Positions 48,683 to 61,003 of a DNA stretch of 64,000 nucleotides are shown in pieces; within the stretch, counting starts at the first letter, position 1; each line of letters opens with the position of its first letter. The stretch covers positions 5,762,501 to 5,826,500 of the forward strand of contig JAZGTH010000008.1 of the NCBI GenBank assembly GCA_036877525.1, read 5' to 3'. The notes beneath the pieces were generated by a model. That model was not told the DNA's origin, did not search any database, and saw only the letters and a list, made by a program, of their open reading frames with translations. The position numbers were made by a program, and so were the translations under genes. Origin of the DNA: Chromobotia macracanthus. Lineage: Eukaryota; Chordata; Actinopteri; Cypriniformes; Botiidae.

Positions 48683-51600
48683 TGAAGACAAAGCAAGACA
48701 TCAAATGGTAAATGAAATGTTCATGTTTTTAATGTGCAATGCAGGATTTGAGCCTTGTACTTCTGTGTTATGACAGTTGCATTTTCTTCAACTGTTCATT
48801 ATGATACCATATGTTCATGTTTATCATTTAAATATCTGAATGATTAATTAGCACAGCTAAACACATTTTATGATAGGTCAGTATGTCAGTTAAGTGTAAT
48901 GGCAATGTGTAAACAGTGTAGACATTGCTTAAGCTTAACCTTGATTAACCTTAAAGATATCTACAGTAAAAAAAATACAGACATGTGTCCTGCCAACTAG
49001 TCCCACAATACAGAAGGCTTTTCCCCATTCATACGACAAAATTGTTTTATGAAGGTGCCGCAACAGTCCATTCAGGTACTTACTATCTTCTATTCCATTC
49101 AGACTATTCTGAAGGTCTCTTTGCTCTTAAGAGACACTACTGTGTGTTGTATCGGTCTTGGGCAAAAATTAATTAGTTTGTCCACGTAACACGTGCCATT
49201 TTCTCTTTGGAGATGTGGCAAATTAACAGCAGTTCTAGGTTCACATTGCACTAACATCCTTCATCCCTGGGTACCACGTGAATTCCCGGTCAGGCATGTC
49301 TGCCCGCCGCTCTCTCTCCACCTCTCCAGGAAAGAAAAGAAACCAATCAAAGCAGAAATGGATTTGCAGTCGGGGACTATAGGCGTCGACAGAGGGGGTA
49401 CAGCATGTCCTAGTGAATCGAAACCAGCGTTGGCCATATCCGCTCCAAGCCTTGCGTCTCTTGTGCTTTAGTGGCAGGGTTGTGAACTGTGACAGCTAAC
49501 GTTTCAGATGGAACCGTATCGGTGATGAGCTAGACCATCTTTTCAAATGGTGCGTCATTCAATTCCCCCACAACACGCGGGACTTAATACCATCGACAGA
49601 CAGAAGGGCCACAGATTAGGTTTCATGAGGATAGGAACACTCAGGAAAAACACACCACAAACAAACACACAGACATACGCATAAATGCTTCAGACGGTAT
49701 CAATAACATGCTCAAGTAACACTACAGTTAGACAATTTTCAACTCCATCACAGGTTTTGTATTTTGATTTGAAGTCTTGGCCTTCACTAATTTAAGTTAA
49801 AACTGACCTGTAATGTTGTCATAACTACAGCATAAATACAGGGTCCGTAAAAATCAGCTAAGAAATTTATAGTACAACAAAATGTCATATAATGAAATGG
49901 AATATACTAATATAATACAATATATCTTTATCCTAACCAGCTGCGATAGCGATAAATGACATGACATTTTGGTTGGTTGTTTGGTTTCTGTAACCCCACC
50001 CACTGTGAAATTTTAATGGTCCATACTCATACTGCACACAATTATGTAATAAGCACCAAATATGGTTAGACTGGCAGTAATTTAATGTTAAAGGGGCTAT
50101 TAAAGCACAGTGGATCTGAGAGGTTGTGATACTAAATGTTACTCTGTGCTCTTTATAGCTCTTTATGTTATTCCTGTATTTTCTGTTACACTGAAAAAAA
50201 TTGGTGCACAGAAGCCAAGCAATTGCCCATCACAGCTCAATTTAAAATCTGAACTCTGTTGCAAGCTCATTTATGAGAGAAGTCTGAGGGTCTCAAAGGT
50301 CTCGAAAGACAATGTGCTGCAGGTATGAAGAAAGATAGAAAACTGAATTAAAAATCACACACTACTGCACTATTCGAAAACACAGTGAGCTGTCTTCACT
50401 CCAGACAGCCTCACAGGACAGAATAAAAACCATCATGGAAACTCATAAGTGACTGACTCAAACTACATCTGGAATGTTCTGCAATTAGTCTGAATCTCCA
50501 TCCCCCACACAAGCAGCTATAAACAGACCTATCATACTTTGCAGTCTGAAATTTGGGTTTTTAATCAACATTTCTTTCCTCTTGTTCATCTTGGACTTAG
50601 ATTTACATTTTTCACTGATTTGGCACAGTGTATTCTGGGATTGCCTGCTTCATGAAGCAGCAATGCTGCCTTTATATCTTAGGCAGCAGCAGCGTTAAAA
50701 TTAGTGTCTTAAAATGCCACCTGTGCACACTGGGTTTGTAGTATGTTGAGTACTATATGCATCTTTCACACAACAGCCATCCAGATCAAGTCCTGATATT
50801 CCAACAATGATAAATGAGAGGAAGAGAGGAACAAAACTAGGTGCAAGAGTGACAGAAACAGAATATGCAGAAAATGATAAAATGACAGACAGGATAAAAA
50901 ATGAGCACAAGTGAGCATGAGGTGGATGTCAGTCAAAGGAGCAGATTTCATTTCCTCTTGTAAAACCTTTTGCTTGTGCGTGCACAACCTACACACACAC
51001 ACAGAGCTGCTGCTGTTGTTGACATCAGCATACAGTGGTAGGAACATTATTCATCAGAGAGTGTGCCATCAGTGACAGACAAACATAAATATCCCACAAC
51101 CCCCTCTGAGGGGTTAATGTGTGTCGATCAGAGAGCGTTGAGTCAGGGGAACAGAGATGTTCAACAGACAGCACATGCGTCACATAAACAAGAGCACAAG
51201 AACACACACAACGCTCAATGACCCTTCACTGCAAGTGTGTGCAGGAGAGCGGAAACGCATCATCGAGCTGAAACTCAGCTATATATAGGTAATACCCTAT
51301 AGAGAATAAACTGACACATTCACAAATCTATAAAGTTCTTCTGTCTTGGGATCTTACCAGACTCATTGGAAAACCAACATTTGAGTCTCTTCCTTTATCA
51401 GACTTTTGTAAATGGGACTATACTATACATATCCTGCCTCATAATTTTGATAGTGAGCTTTATTGTACTGTGTGTACTGTAAATGTTACTATGAACTGAA
51501 CAGGCATTTTACCATAGAGAGATATTTAAAGTGAGCATGAAACTAAAATTGATTCTATTTATCTTCTTAATACATGTTTGTGGTCTAATTGTGTATCAGA

Positions 51601-52817
51601 TGCTGAAATAAACACACTTGATTGTAAATTCAGTAAGCAGTTACAGTCATCATCTATACTTCAGGTAACCGTGTTAGACGACCAAATTCAATGCTCACAG
51701 ATCTAACCAAGGCCTCATCCGAGGTCATACAACCCACACACATACACATAAAGCGGACCTTGAGATCCGCTAGCTGTACTTAAGATTGCCTCTGGTCAAA
51801 TTGTGCGTACACTGAGCACACAGATTTTGTTATCTCGACAGGCCTGGGTAGAAAAATTTATAGCTACGCATTTCTGTACCAGACGCTCCAAACATTTACT
51901 TCAATCATGGAGTTTTGCCACGACTAGACTGTGGCGCCGCGCTTAGCTGTGAGCCAAAATTACTTTATTAAATTGAAGAAATGCATAATACACACAGAAT
52001 AGCATGCATAATCACCTCTGAGACCTGCAGTAACAAACCAACCCTGCATATAAAAGAACCGACCCTCCTACTTTGTTCACGATGCTCCGTGGCCAATCAA
52101 AATTAATTTATTCTAATGTATTCGCGCAGAAGGTCAATTATCCAAATGATTCAAATTCCGATTTCTCCGGATCTTAGAAGCCAATGAGGCATCTAAAGGG
52201 CAGCTGTTCTTTTTTTGCAAGGCAAATCGCCCTCTTTTAGTTACAGTTTAGAGACATGTCTCGGCCTTTGTAAAAACTGCACTTGCTAATGGCCGCACAA
52301 CTGGTCTTTTTAACAACAGTCATAAACGCGAGACTATTAAACATTAGCTTGCAGTGGCATGCGTTTAAATAGTTCAAAATACTTTGTATTTATTTAGTCT
52401 GTATATATTTAGTATTATGTATATATAAACACATACGCACACAGTATTAGCAGTATGCATTTATGGGCAGAATGAGAAAGTCTGCATAGGGACCGGATAA
52501 TTCACTTTTCTGCCACTGTTTAGTGTGCGAGGCAATTTAGCCAGGACGAAATAACCCCAGAGCGTTTTAATCCAGATAGATGGAATGCTATTTTGATTTG
52601 CCGCTCTGGCCCTCACCAGAGCACACTCTAAAAATAGAGCCTTTTAAGACCACTAATTTGTTATTCATCTATGAGAATCACTGTATCACTGCACTTATTG
52701 AAATGCAACGACTGCTTTCTGCTGCCTCTCCACCTAAACTAAATGAGTAATTTAAAGATTGATAGAATTCCTCCCTCTCTTACACAATACACCCCTCCCT
52801 CTTCTTTATAACCTTGC
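48683..52817. other. suclg2 intron, no exon seen
   Basis: AT-rich to mixed. The stretches 49190-49580 and 51880-52340 are richer in CpG and may be regulatory. A short dyad, AGCGGACCTTGAGATCCGCT, occurs at about 51752-51771. No transposon family was recognised. Confidence 0.35.
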
Positions 52818-52819
52818 CT

Positions 52820-52854
<35 letters not shown>

Positions 52855-52855
52855 C
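52818..52855. repeat. (CTTT)n microsatellite
   Basis: About nine CTTT units ending in CTCTCT. The KERKKERKKE frame on the other strand is an artefact. Confidence 0.95.
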
Positions 52856-53203
52856 TCTGTTAGGATTTTTAATGCGCCGTACCATAATATCACCCATCAG
52901 TGTCAACGTGGATTCAATCAACATTAAATCAGAGAAATACTGGAGATGTAGACATGCTTTTATTATTTGTGTTAAGCAACATCTCTTAGTGCTTCAATAT
53001 TATTGTCATGGTAACAAGGAAACATCAAGACTACAAAACATTTAGCTGCACAAGTACCTCTCTACTAATGTTTTTAACCCTGTTTCAGATAATTCTTTGT
53101 GATAAAGTCTTTGTGATCTTCAGATATCGTTTCAGCAAATTCCTGCTTGGTTACCTTCGGATGTGTAATGCATAATTTGACAATTTATTGAAATGTCCCA
53201 ACG

Positions 53204-53257
53204 TCACAATGTCCCAATAATAAATAAATATCACAATGTTCCAATAATAAATAACTA
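53204..53257 (+). repeat. 27-base tandem duplication
   Basis: Unit 1 at 53204-53230 and unit 2 at 53231-53257 (TCACAATGT, CCAATAATAAATAA) differ at two or three positions. Confidence 0.85.
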
Positions 53258-53397
53258 TCAGCACCTCTGGATCACCAATTATCTAATCATCAAATAAGCA
53301 AATTCTAACTACTTGTTGTAAGAAAATTATTTAACTTTTACTTTCGTATTTTATGTCACTTAAAAGAATTACAGCATTAGTCAAACACATGAACATC

Positions 53398-53398
<1 letters not shown>

Positions 53399-53435
<37 letters not shown>

Positions 53436-53448
53436 AGTGGAGAGAGAG
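53399..53448. repeat. (GA)n microsatellite, interrupted
   Basis: Three GA blocks separated by GGAG and TGG. Confidence 0.95.
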
Positions 53449-53610
53449 TTTCAAATCACATAATTATTTAACCAATTTACCTGATTACTAGCCCTAAATT
53501 GCTCCTGTTCCAACCTTTTTTGAAATGTGTTGCAAGAACCAAAATAGGAATTTTGTGTTTTTGAAGAAAAGGAACACATTAAATATACATAAATATACAT
53601 ATGCATACAT

Positions 53611-53666
53611 TATATATATATATATGTGTGTGTGTGAGAGAGAGAGAGATCAGCCAGAGAGATTTG

Positions 53667-53731
<65 letters not shown>
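53611..53731. repeat. Compound (TA)(TG)(GA) microsatellite
   Basis: (TA)7, then (TG)6, then GA units, a 23-base break, and an uninterrupted GA run of 59 bases at 53673-53731. It should be highly variable in length. Confidence 0.95.
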
Positions 53732-53735
<4 letters not shown>

Positions 53736-54350
53736 GTAATAAAATGCTTAAGAGTCTCCCCATTCTATAGCAGTTTGTTTCAGGACCGATTGCCCCTTGA
53801 CAGACACTTAAGACCTGCAGACTGAAGCGTCAATCTGCATAGCTCAGAAGCCTATCAATTATCCATTGCAGCTTTTGCTCAGGTATTAAAAGGATCAAGT
53901 CAGCCAGTTCAGGCTTAGACGAGCTGTGGGCTTCAATACATGAACCACTGAAGTTTCCACATTAAAGTCCAATTCTATGTCCAACAGCCATTACAGTTCA
54001 GCATGGAAGACACACTCCACAGGTGCCTACATTCATGTAACAAAGGCCAGGTTAATGAAACGTCTGGAAGGACAAAGGGAACCGAAGATGTAGTTACTCT
54101 TCAGCAGAGACACAGTATAATAAAAAGACCATTTGTTGAAAATCAAATGGGATGTTTTGGAATGTTCAATATTGTAGGTCAGGATGTTTCATGTCAAGTT
54201 TTTGACACAGGTATGGTAGATCTTTATGTAGTTTTATATTCAAGTGCATAAACCAACTTGACAAACACAAATTGTTAGTCTGATTTTAGGTAACTAAGCA
54301 AATTTATGATTTATTTTACCATATATGGAAAAAAATGGTAATTTGACATA
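53732..54350. other. suclg2 intron, no exon seen
   Basis: Ordinary sequence; nothing recognised. Confidence 0.4.
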
Positions 54351-54390
54351 CAGAGTGGTCTAAAAGCCAGAGACCACATTTGAAACAAGC
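54351..54390 (+). mobile_element. Tc1-type terminal repeat fragment
   Basis: CAGAGTGGTCTAAAAGCCAG followed by AGAGACCACATTTGAAA aligns with the terminal repeat at 33861 with only a few differences. No transposase remnant could be read in the following 200 bases, so it is a solo end or a strongly decayed copy. Confidence 0.5.
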
Positions 54391-55038
54391 CAAGCAAACA
54401 GTTTTGAAGAGTTTGGCCTTTTCACTTTTAGGTAAATAATAGCCAAACTTTAGGAGCATGACTGCAAATGGCTGCCTAGAGGTGTTACAAGGAAGGCCTG
54501 AGTTGCTTTGAAAAAACTTTGTTTGATTCCTCATCTTTTAGAGTCTAGAGTCCTCCACGCCCATCTACCTTTTCGAGCCATATTTCAATTCGGTCTTCTT
54601 CGCTTTCATTCGCTTTTATTCGTACCCACACACGCACACAGGCAACATTCCCATCAGCCTGAGATGCAGACATCCGGTCAGTCGAACGAAAGCCTTCCTA
54701 AAAGATGAGCTTCAGTGATTACGGGAGTGGACAGTTTTCTAATTACTCTGTCAAACATCAATCCGGCCGGCTGATGCAGACCTTCTAGCTGCTGATGGAC
54801 AATGTAATCACTTCTGTATTTCCAAACAGAGGAGCCTGAGCACAGACAGGTCCTGACAGAAGTGTTGAAAAATTGGTTATGTGAAAGCCTCGACTGAAAG
54901 AAAATCCACAATAAATGGAGCTGCATTCAGAAGGATGATAAAATACAGAGTTTCTTTCACAAGATGTAGTTAGAAACCTTGGAAAGAAACAGGATTAAAA
55001 AAGGCTAATTTCCCCTCAGTAAATGAACATCTAACGTG
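54391..55038. other. suclg2 intron, no exon seen
   Basis: May include decayed Tc1 interior up to about 54530. Nothing else was recognised. Confidence 0.35.
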
Positions 55039-55303
55039 TTAAAGGGATAGTTCATTCAAAAATGTAATTTACTTCTCCTCATATTGTTTACAAAATGTAG
55101 GACTTTCTGTTGTTGTATGCAACACAAAATGAGATTCAGGCAGAATGTTATTGATTAACAGACTCTCCTTTTGTATGGAAAAGAGCTGTGTAAACATTCT
55201 TCAAAATTTAGGTAAACCTATATACTAGGAAAACCTATATGGAACAACATGTATGAGTAAACAACCATAGAATCTTCATTTTCTGGGTGAATTAACCCTT
55301 TAA
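55039..55303. mobile_element. TTAAAGGG-ended MITE, copy 3
   Basis: The left end reads TTAAAGGGATAGTTCATTCA then AAAATG; the right end, on the other strand, reads TTAAAGGGTTAATTCACCCA then GAAAATG. The inverted repeats are clear over about 25 bases. The interior has ACTTCTCCTCATATTGTTTA and TGCAACACAAAATGAGATTC. It matches the form I know as ubiquitous in cyprinids (GGGATAGTTCACCCAAAAAT). 265 bases, no coding capacity. Confidence 0.8.
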
Positions 55304-57870
55304 TTACACAACAAAAGACTGCAGGAGACCAAAGGCAAAAATTGAACAATCCAACAATGAAAAACACTCCTTGATTAACTACTTTATAATAAATATTGTA
55401 TATAATACTCCTCGGTTTAACCTGGTTAGCAGGTTGATGATTGTTTATTCAGTAGAAATGCAGAACCTCCTTAAACAGTGTCAGTAGCATACCCTATAGG
55501 ACAGATTCAGCATCTATTTTTCTTTATCAGACTATAATCCTCCTATACCTCCACACATAACAACTGCAGAACTTTGCCACTTACCTCCCTGAGGATAGGA
55601 AATCCCTGGCGTCAACAATGTCTCTTCAGTTTAAGAGACAAAGCAACATCCAGTCAGTGCTTCAAACATCTGCTGGGTGGTTACATTGCAATGGCACCAT
55701 GAGGGATTGAGACGGGGCCTTGAACATTCTGTTACTCCATTACGATATCAAAACCTTTTAGAGCCACATGAGGAAATACCAAAAAATCAGCAACTGTGAC
55801 ACAATAGCTTAAGTGTGAACTGTCTTTGATTTGAGTAACGCAGTTCTGATTAAAATTCCATGCCCTATACTTTTTCTCATTTAATATTCTTTCACTTGTA
55901 AAATCACATTACATAAGTAAAATGAATTGTGAATACAATTTCATCTTAGCTTTAGCATTCCAATTGCTGTAATATTCACACGAAGAAGCTACTGACCTAC
56001 AAATAATAGGGTCTAATGTCCAGCTTTTGGTTGTGTTTTATTTGCCATCTTTTCTGTTATGTGAGTAACTGGCCACTGCAGCAAGACTGAACTGAGTTAT
56101 GAGAAGCAGCATATTTCAACAGCCAGGCAATAAAGAAAACGTTTCATGTGATTTATAGCATTTTTCTATAACAAAACAAAATGGGTGTGCTGATCGGACA
56201 TAAGGCTGATATCAAACCGAGCCCCTGAAGAGGCAAATTACACTGACAGTAATCACAATGAATACCTTTCAGCATGGTTCAACATACACTGCTATCAGAG
56301 AGAGAGAGAGAGATGCTTTTAATACCATGATGTTAACTGCAAGTACTCAAGGATGCACTCATTATACTACACCAAATCCAATTAATTTGGTTGTTAAAAC
56401 TGAGTACAGTTTGAGGTTTACAGTAATATGGGTAAATGTGATGTGACACTATGATTATAGACCCCTGGGTGAGGGTGAGGGACCTGTCTGCTTGCATCAG
56501 CTGCATTATACATCATTAGCTTAATTATGGTACAGGCCCAGGCCCTCAGAAGGGTCACATTAGGGTCAAGGTCCCCACACTGCCCGCTGCCACTGAAGAC
56601 AAAAGTATTAGCCTAGAGGCAAATCACAATCTTGACTGAGATGAGGAGACAAAGAGACAGTGAGAGAGGCCAGAAAGATTATTATGGTTTTATTGATGCA
56701 AACAACTAAAGGAAAATCCACTGGCATGTCTAAGTAGATATTGGCAGAGCAATAAAGTGTTCAAACTGAAAAGAGAGTCAGACTGTGTTGTGTGACAGGC
56801 AGCTAGAGGCACAGGCAGACACAGGATGTACAAGTCCAACAATGCCCACTTCTGAATATCTGAATAAGGGATGGGCGGCCATAGACAGCATTTGGATATT
56901 TCCTGGTGGGCTGGCCCACTTGTGGTCTATTACTTTCCTACAGGCCACAGCAAATCATTTGCTTATAAGCTTACATGCATTCTCCCAGAACACGCTCTCG
57001 TATTCCATGTGCCTTATTTTAACTGTTAATCTATTTGTTATATTGCTATTAATGACTTAACGCCTTTGAGCTTATGTGGCTTGTTGTAGGATAGCAGTCA
57101 AAAGCGGTCTTGTGACCATTGCGTTCTGTTCCATATATAACATTGTATGCTTATGTGATACATATAGGGAGAGATTAGACGCTGTGACTTGTAAGGGGCT
57201 GTTTTTAATGCCCTAGCTCATATCTGTCTGAACAGATTAAAACTGTTCCACTCTCCAGTCTTTAATGCTCACGGCTAACGCACAGTGGTGGGTCATTAGC
57301 TTAAATCTGAGGTTGTATCAGTAGCTAATGGAGGAAAGAGGAACATCAGTCAACTTTCTGCTTCATAAAGCAGGACTGAAATAGTCATAATGCCATCGGC
57401 TTTAGGGCCATCAGATAAAGAGAGAGAGAGATCTCTCTGGAACATATACATCAATGAGACGCCATTGCTGAAGGCCTCTCCGTGACCACAGCAACATAAA
57501 AACCCCAAACACTGGGTTCAATTAATCTAAACAAGTGACAGAGTGTGTTCTTACTCTAAAGGAGTAGGAGTGGATGAATGATTGCGGAATCTTCAAGTAT
57601 GCACTATTAAGTGGACTTCATACAGTAAATCTGACCAGACGATTAAGCAGTTTATAGCTAGAATGTGGGATTTGTGCTCTGTAACTAAATACAATTCAGA
57701 AGCATAGAAGAAGCATAGAATATACTATTCTATTATATATATATTATACTATTATCAGTATATTATAAGTAAAAATATTTTAATCATTAATCATTAAAAT
57801 CATTAATCTGTTATTAAAGGAAATATGCTATATATTAACTTAGAAATCATTTATACTTTCTGTATAGTTT
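55304..57870. other. suclg2 intron, no exon seen
   Basis: Contains short GA runs at 56299-56315 and 57420-57430, and an AT-rich low-complexity stretch at 57715-57840 with TATTATA palindromes. No exon was recognised. Confidence 0.4.
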
Positions 57871-57970
57871 CAATAGCTCAACAGGTACAGCATGCTGCTA
57901 TAATAATGTCAACACCTTGGGTTTAATTCCCAGGTAAAAGTATACACAATAAGTCACTGCAGAAACGCAG
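57871..57970 (+). mobile_element. tRNA-derived SINE head (family A)
   Basis: CAATAGCTCAACAGGTACAG carries an A-box-like TAGCTCAACAGG. GCATGCTGCTA, CACCTTGG and the B-box-like GGTTTAATTCC (57920-57930) follow with the spacing of a tRNA-derived promoter. The following body resembles the copy at 30868 (AAAGTATACAC, AAGTCACTGCAG). The tail word is not preserved. Confidence 0.6.
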
Positions 57971-59178
57971 CCAGTGAGACAGTGAAACACAAGCCTTCTG
58001 TTACAATAACTCTGCAAGGCTGCTTATGGGTTCTGTTTGAAACAGACCTTACATAAACATAATTATGATGGAAATTTCAGAGTGCCAAACTCATTATGAT
58101 TACTGTGAAGATACAACTGAACAGATCAGTGATGTCTGAGGGGTTTCATGCCATCTACCTGCAATGGCAGCCACTTAGTGAACTCAATCAATGTGGAGCT
58201 CAGCTGACTGCAGTGAATTACCAGGATTAAGTGGAACCTCTTTGAAACGATGTGCTACTTCAGGATTGTACATCATAACCCAGCTAATGTGCCATTTAGC
58301 AATTGAGGCCAAATATGCCAACTAAATAGTCGGGGGTATTGTGGTCTAAATCGTCAACTCTGTGTTCATAATGAAGGGGGTGCAATACATGCTGGTGAAA
58401 TGAAAACTGGATAAATTGCATCTCATCAATTCTCACCCTGGGATCCAAATTCCTTCCATTGTTATTGCTGTGTGGGTAGGGAGGGATTGGCCACAACCCA
58501 TGCTAATGAGCAAAATGAGGAACCAACCAATGCGACCGCTCACTCTGCAAGTGCATGATTCACTTAGAAGTGCCTTTAATCTGTAAGAAAAATGTCCAAC
58601 CTACTGCTAAATATATAAATGAATTATGGTCACACGAATAGATGTAGATAAATAGGAGATAAACCTATTTGTCAGATAAACCTCAGTGAGGGACAATTAT
58701 AAAACTGAAGCTTGGCATTCTTTATAAGGTGTGAGACAGGCCACAGTTACTGAACAGAGAGAAAATGTCACATAATTGAATTATGTCACATTCAGTTGAG
58801 TTTTATTACAGCAAAATTCAATAAAAGGCCACAGAGGATTAGAGAAGTGACCAAATAAATCTTTTAAAGGAAAATAATTAAAAACTATTCATTCCCGGCT
58901 TTCTGTGTGCAAGAAACTGATTTAATATGTGTTTGCTTTGCCCTTGCACTGTAATACTGTGTTTGGCTGTTTGCTTTTCAAGGTCTTCTTGATACAGGTA
59001 CTGTTTTTAAGCAAAACATAGATTTAAAGTAAGTTACTTAAGAGTTTAATAATGCAGTGATAAAGTCTGAGCAATTAAAAATTATTATTAATGCACATTT
59101 CAGTATAAATATGGTTTATTATGAGAAAGAAGAGAACTAAAGAGAATAAAATTCTAAAGAGATAGCCTAAGACAGTTA
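57971..59178. other. suclg2 intron, no exon seen
   Basis: AT-rich; nothing recognised. Confidence 0.4.
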
Positions 59179-59271
59179 CTGGTCTTAACTGATCTGTCAG
59201 GCTGGTCAGATTTGCTGGTTTTGGGCACTTTTGTCAGCTAACTGACTAGCTAAACACCAGCCTGGCCAGAC
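59179..59271. mobile_element. Palindromic GCTGG/CCAGC repeat, MITE-like
   Basis: CTGGTCTTAACTGATCTGTC, AGGCTGGTCAG, then TTTTGGGCACTTTTGTCAGC, then GACTAGCTAAACACCAGCCT and GGCCAGAC form loose inverted halves around GGGCACTTTT. The wording resembles an AGCTGGT-rich repeat common in teleosts. Confidence 0.45.
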
Positions 59272-60827
59272 TTTTTAAAATGAAGACAAAATGATAACCC
59301 TGTTGGAATGGAAAAGGAAGTTGAAAAGTAGGAAATGTTTATTCCTCATCCATCGACAGTACCTCAGAGTCAAAACATCACAATCTTTTGTGGAACATCT
59401 GGAGGGAACTGTGAAACTTTTCAAAATATGAACCCCTCAGCTCACCACACATGCATGCTTTTCAATTTTTAATGGTATCGTGATTCTGAGCAGTATGAGA
59501 TTGGAAAAAACATCTCAGGCCTACTGAGAAGAAATGGACTTTAGTTTTGCTGGTGGGAGTGAAAAGTGCTAGAACTCGACAGCCTCACTTCATTATGGAC
59601 TTAACTCCCTCTGGTCTCTGTGAGGCAGAACGAAGATGAGAGACAGAGTGAGAGAGAGAGAGAGAAAGAGAAAGAGAGAGAGAGGGTAGAAAGGGAGACA
59701 GGAAAAAGAAAGACTGCCGCTATATCTGGGACAACCATTGACATGACAAAACGGTTCTCTACGCAATAACAGTAAAAGAACGACTCAATTAGTGTGGTTA
59801 CTATCTCGGCTCCTGTATCGATCGCTGCCAGATGAAGAACATCAGATGAGAGACTTTTCAATCAACCACTGCTTTCTGAAGGACACGGTTGAGGTACACG
59901 GCAGGTGAAAATCCATGGCTGGAAATATAAATAAATATGCAAAGCTTACATACCGATGATTGTTAGGCAGAGTGTGTAGGTTAGCGTGACCCGATTTTGA
60001 GCTATTGAAATGCCACTTCTTTCATGATTGTGTTGAATACAATTGCCAGGTCCGAATCGGACATGAGCGGCCAGTGTCCCTGCGGACAGATCAATCGGAC
60101 GACTCATCAGAAGTGGGGGGGCATTCAGGACAATTCAATCCCTTTCAGAATCAACCTTCAAGATAAGAAGGAACAAGTGGAGCACCGGCTGTGTTTCTGC
60201 GGCGTCCTCCATGGGTTTGTTTTTCTGATATCACATGCTGTGCTTAAATGCTACGACGACCTCTTAAACGAAGTGGAAAACTGCATGCAAATGAACGTGA
60301 CCAGATTACTGAACATTTGGCGAATGTTTTTCTAATGTTATTTAAGGAAAAATTAACAGCTGTTTTTCGGTCTTGCTGGTAATACAGACATTTGCATGCA
60401 TTTTTCAGTTGTGAACTACATGTGCTACAGCAATGTCCTATTGGTTATGGCAGTAATGGACCTGCAAATCAAAGCTTTTGAGAGTATACAACAGGCATAT
60501 GAGAATTAATGTATCTTTTATGACAGATTTTGTATTGTGAATGTAAAGTGTGGACTCTCCATGAGTGTGCAAGAGTTAGTGTGTGTTTAAGTGTGGGTAT
60601 GTGTGTGTTCTTCAGACATTACCATCTGTCCCCAGCAGTGTGAGTGATTGTGTGTGTTTGGATTTGAATGAGCTCCAGGCGGGACTCATCTGCTTCATCA
60701 GAGCTCCATCAGTCCTTTGACACCACAAAAGAACAGCAACAAACGGCCAGAACTCCAACAGCCCTCTTTACAGCTGAGCACCATCATGGTTATATGCAGG
60801 TCTTGTTTCTGTGAGACAAACATGAGC
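59272..60827. other. suclg2 intron, no exon seen
   Basis: An interrupted GA microsatellite lies at 59650-59685. The open frame at 60024-60335 has no recognisable motif. The stretch 59880-60340 is CpG-bearing and could be regulatory. Confidence 0.35.
59650..59685. repeat. (GA)n microsatellite, interrupted
   Basis: GA units broken twice by AAA. Confidence 0.9.
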
Positions 60828-61003
60828 AGGGGTATCCAATCCTGCCCCTGGAGGACCACTGTCCTCCAGAGTATACTTGCAACCATAATCAAACACTCCT
60901 GTCTGTAATTTTAAAGTAATTCCAAAAACTTTTATTAGCTGGTATAGGTGTGTTTGATTAGGGATGAAACTAAACTCTGGAGGACAGAGGTCAACCAGGA
61001 GAG
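60828..61003. mobile_element. Palindromic non-autonomous DNA element, hAT-like MITE
   Basis: The left half reads CCTGCCCCTGGAGGACCACT then GTCCTCCAGAGTATACTTGC and AACCATAATCAAACAC. The right half, on the other strand, reads CTCTCCTGGTTGACCTCTGT then CCTCCAGAGTTTAGTTTCAT and CCCTAATCAAACACAC. The arms are about 60-70 bases and closely matched, with a 47-base AT-rich centre. I know this wording (CTGGAGGGCCACTGTCC, CCCTAATCAAACACACC) from a widespread teleost repeat usually placed with hAT-type elements. The assignment is from memory. Confidence 0.65.

Noticed and set aside
52739..52924. Lys/Glu-rich frame
   Set aside because: It is produced by the CTTT microsatellite.
57871..57970. Possible tRNA gene
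   Set aside because: A and B boxes are present, but no acceptor stem or anticodon arm can be closed. It continues into a SINE body shared with 30868.
60024..60335. 103-codon frame with several Cys residues
   Set aside because: The early CPCGQ word suggested a zinc site, but spacing does not repeat and no splice or start context supports it.
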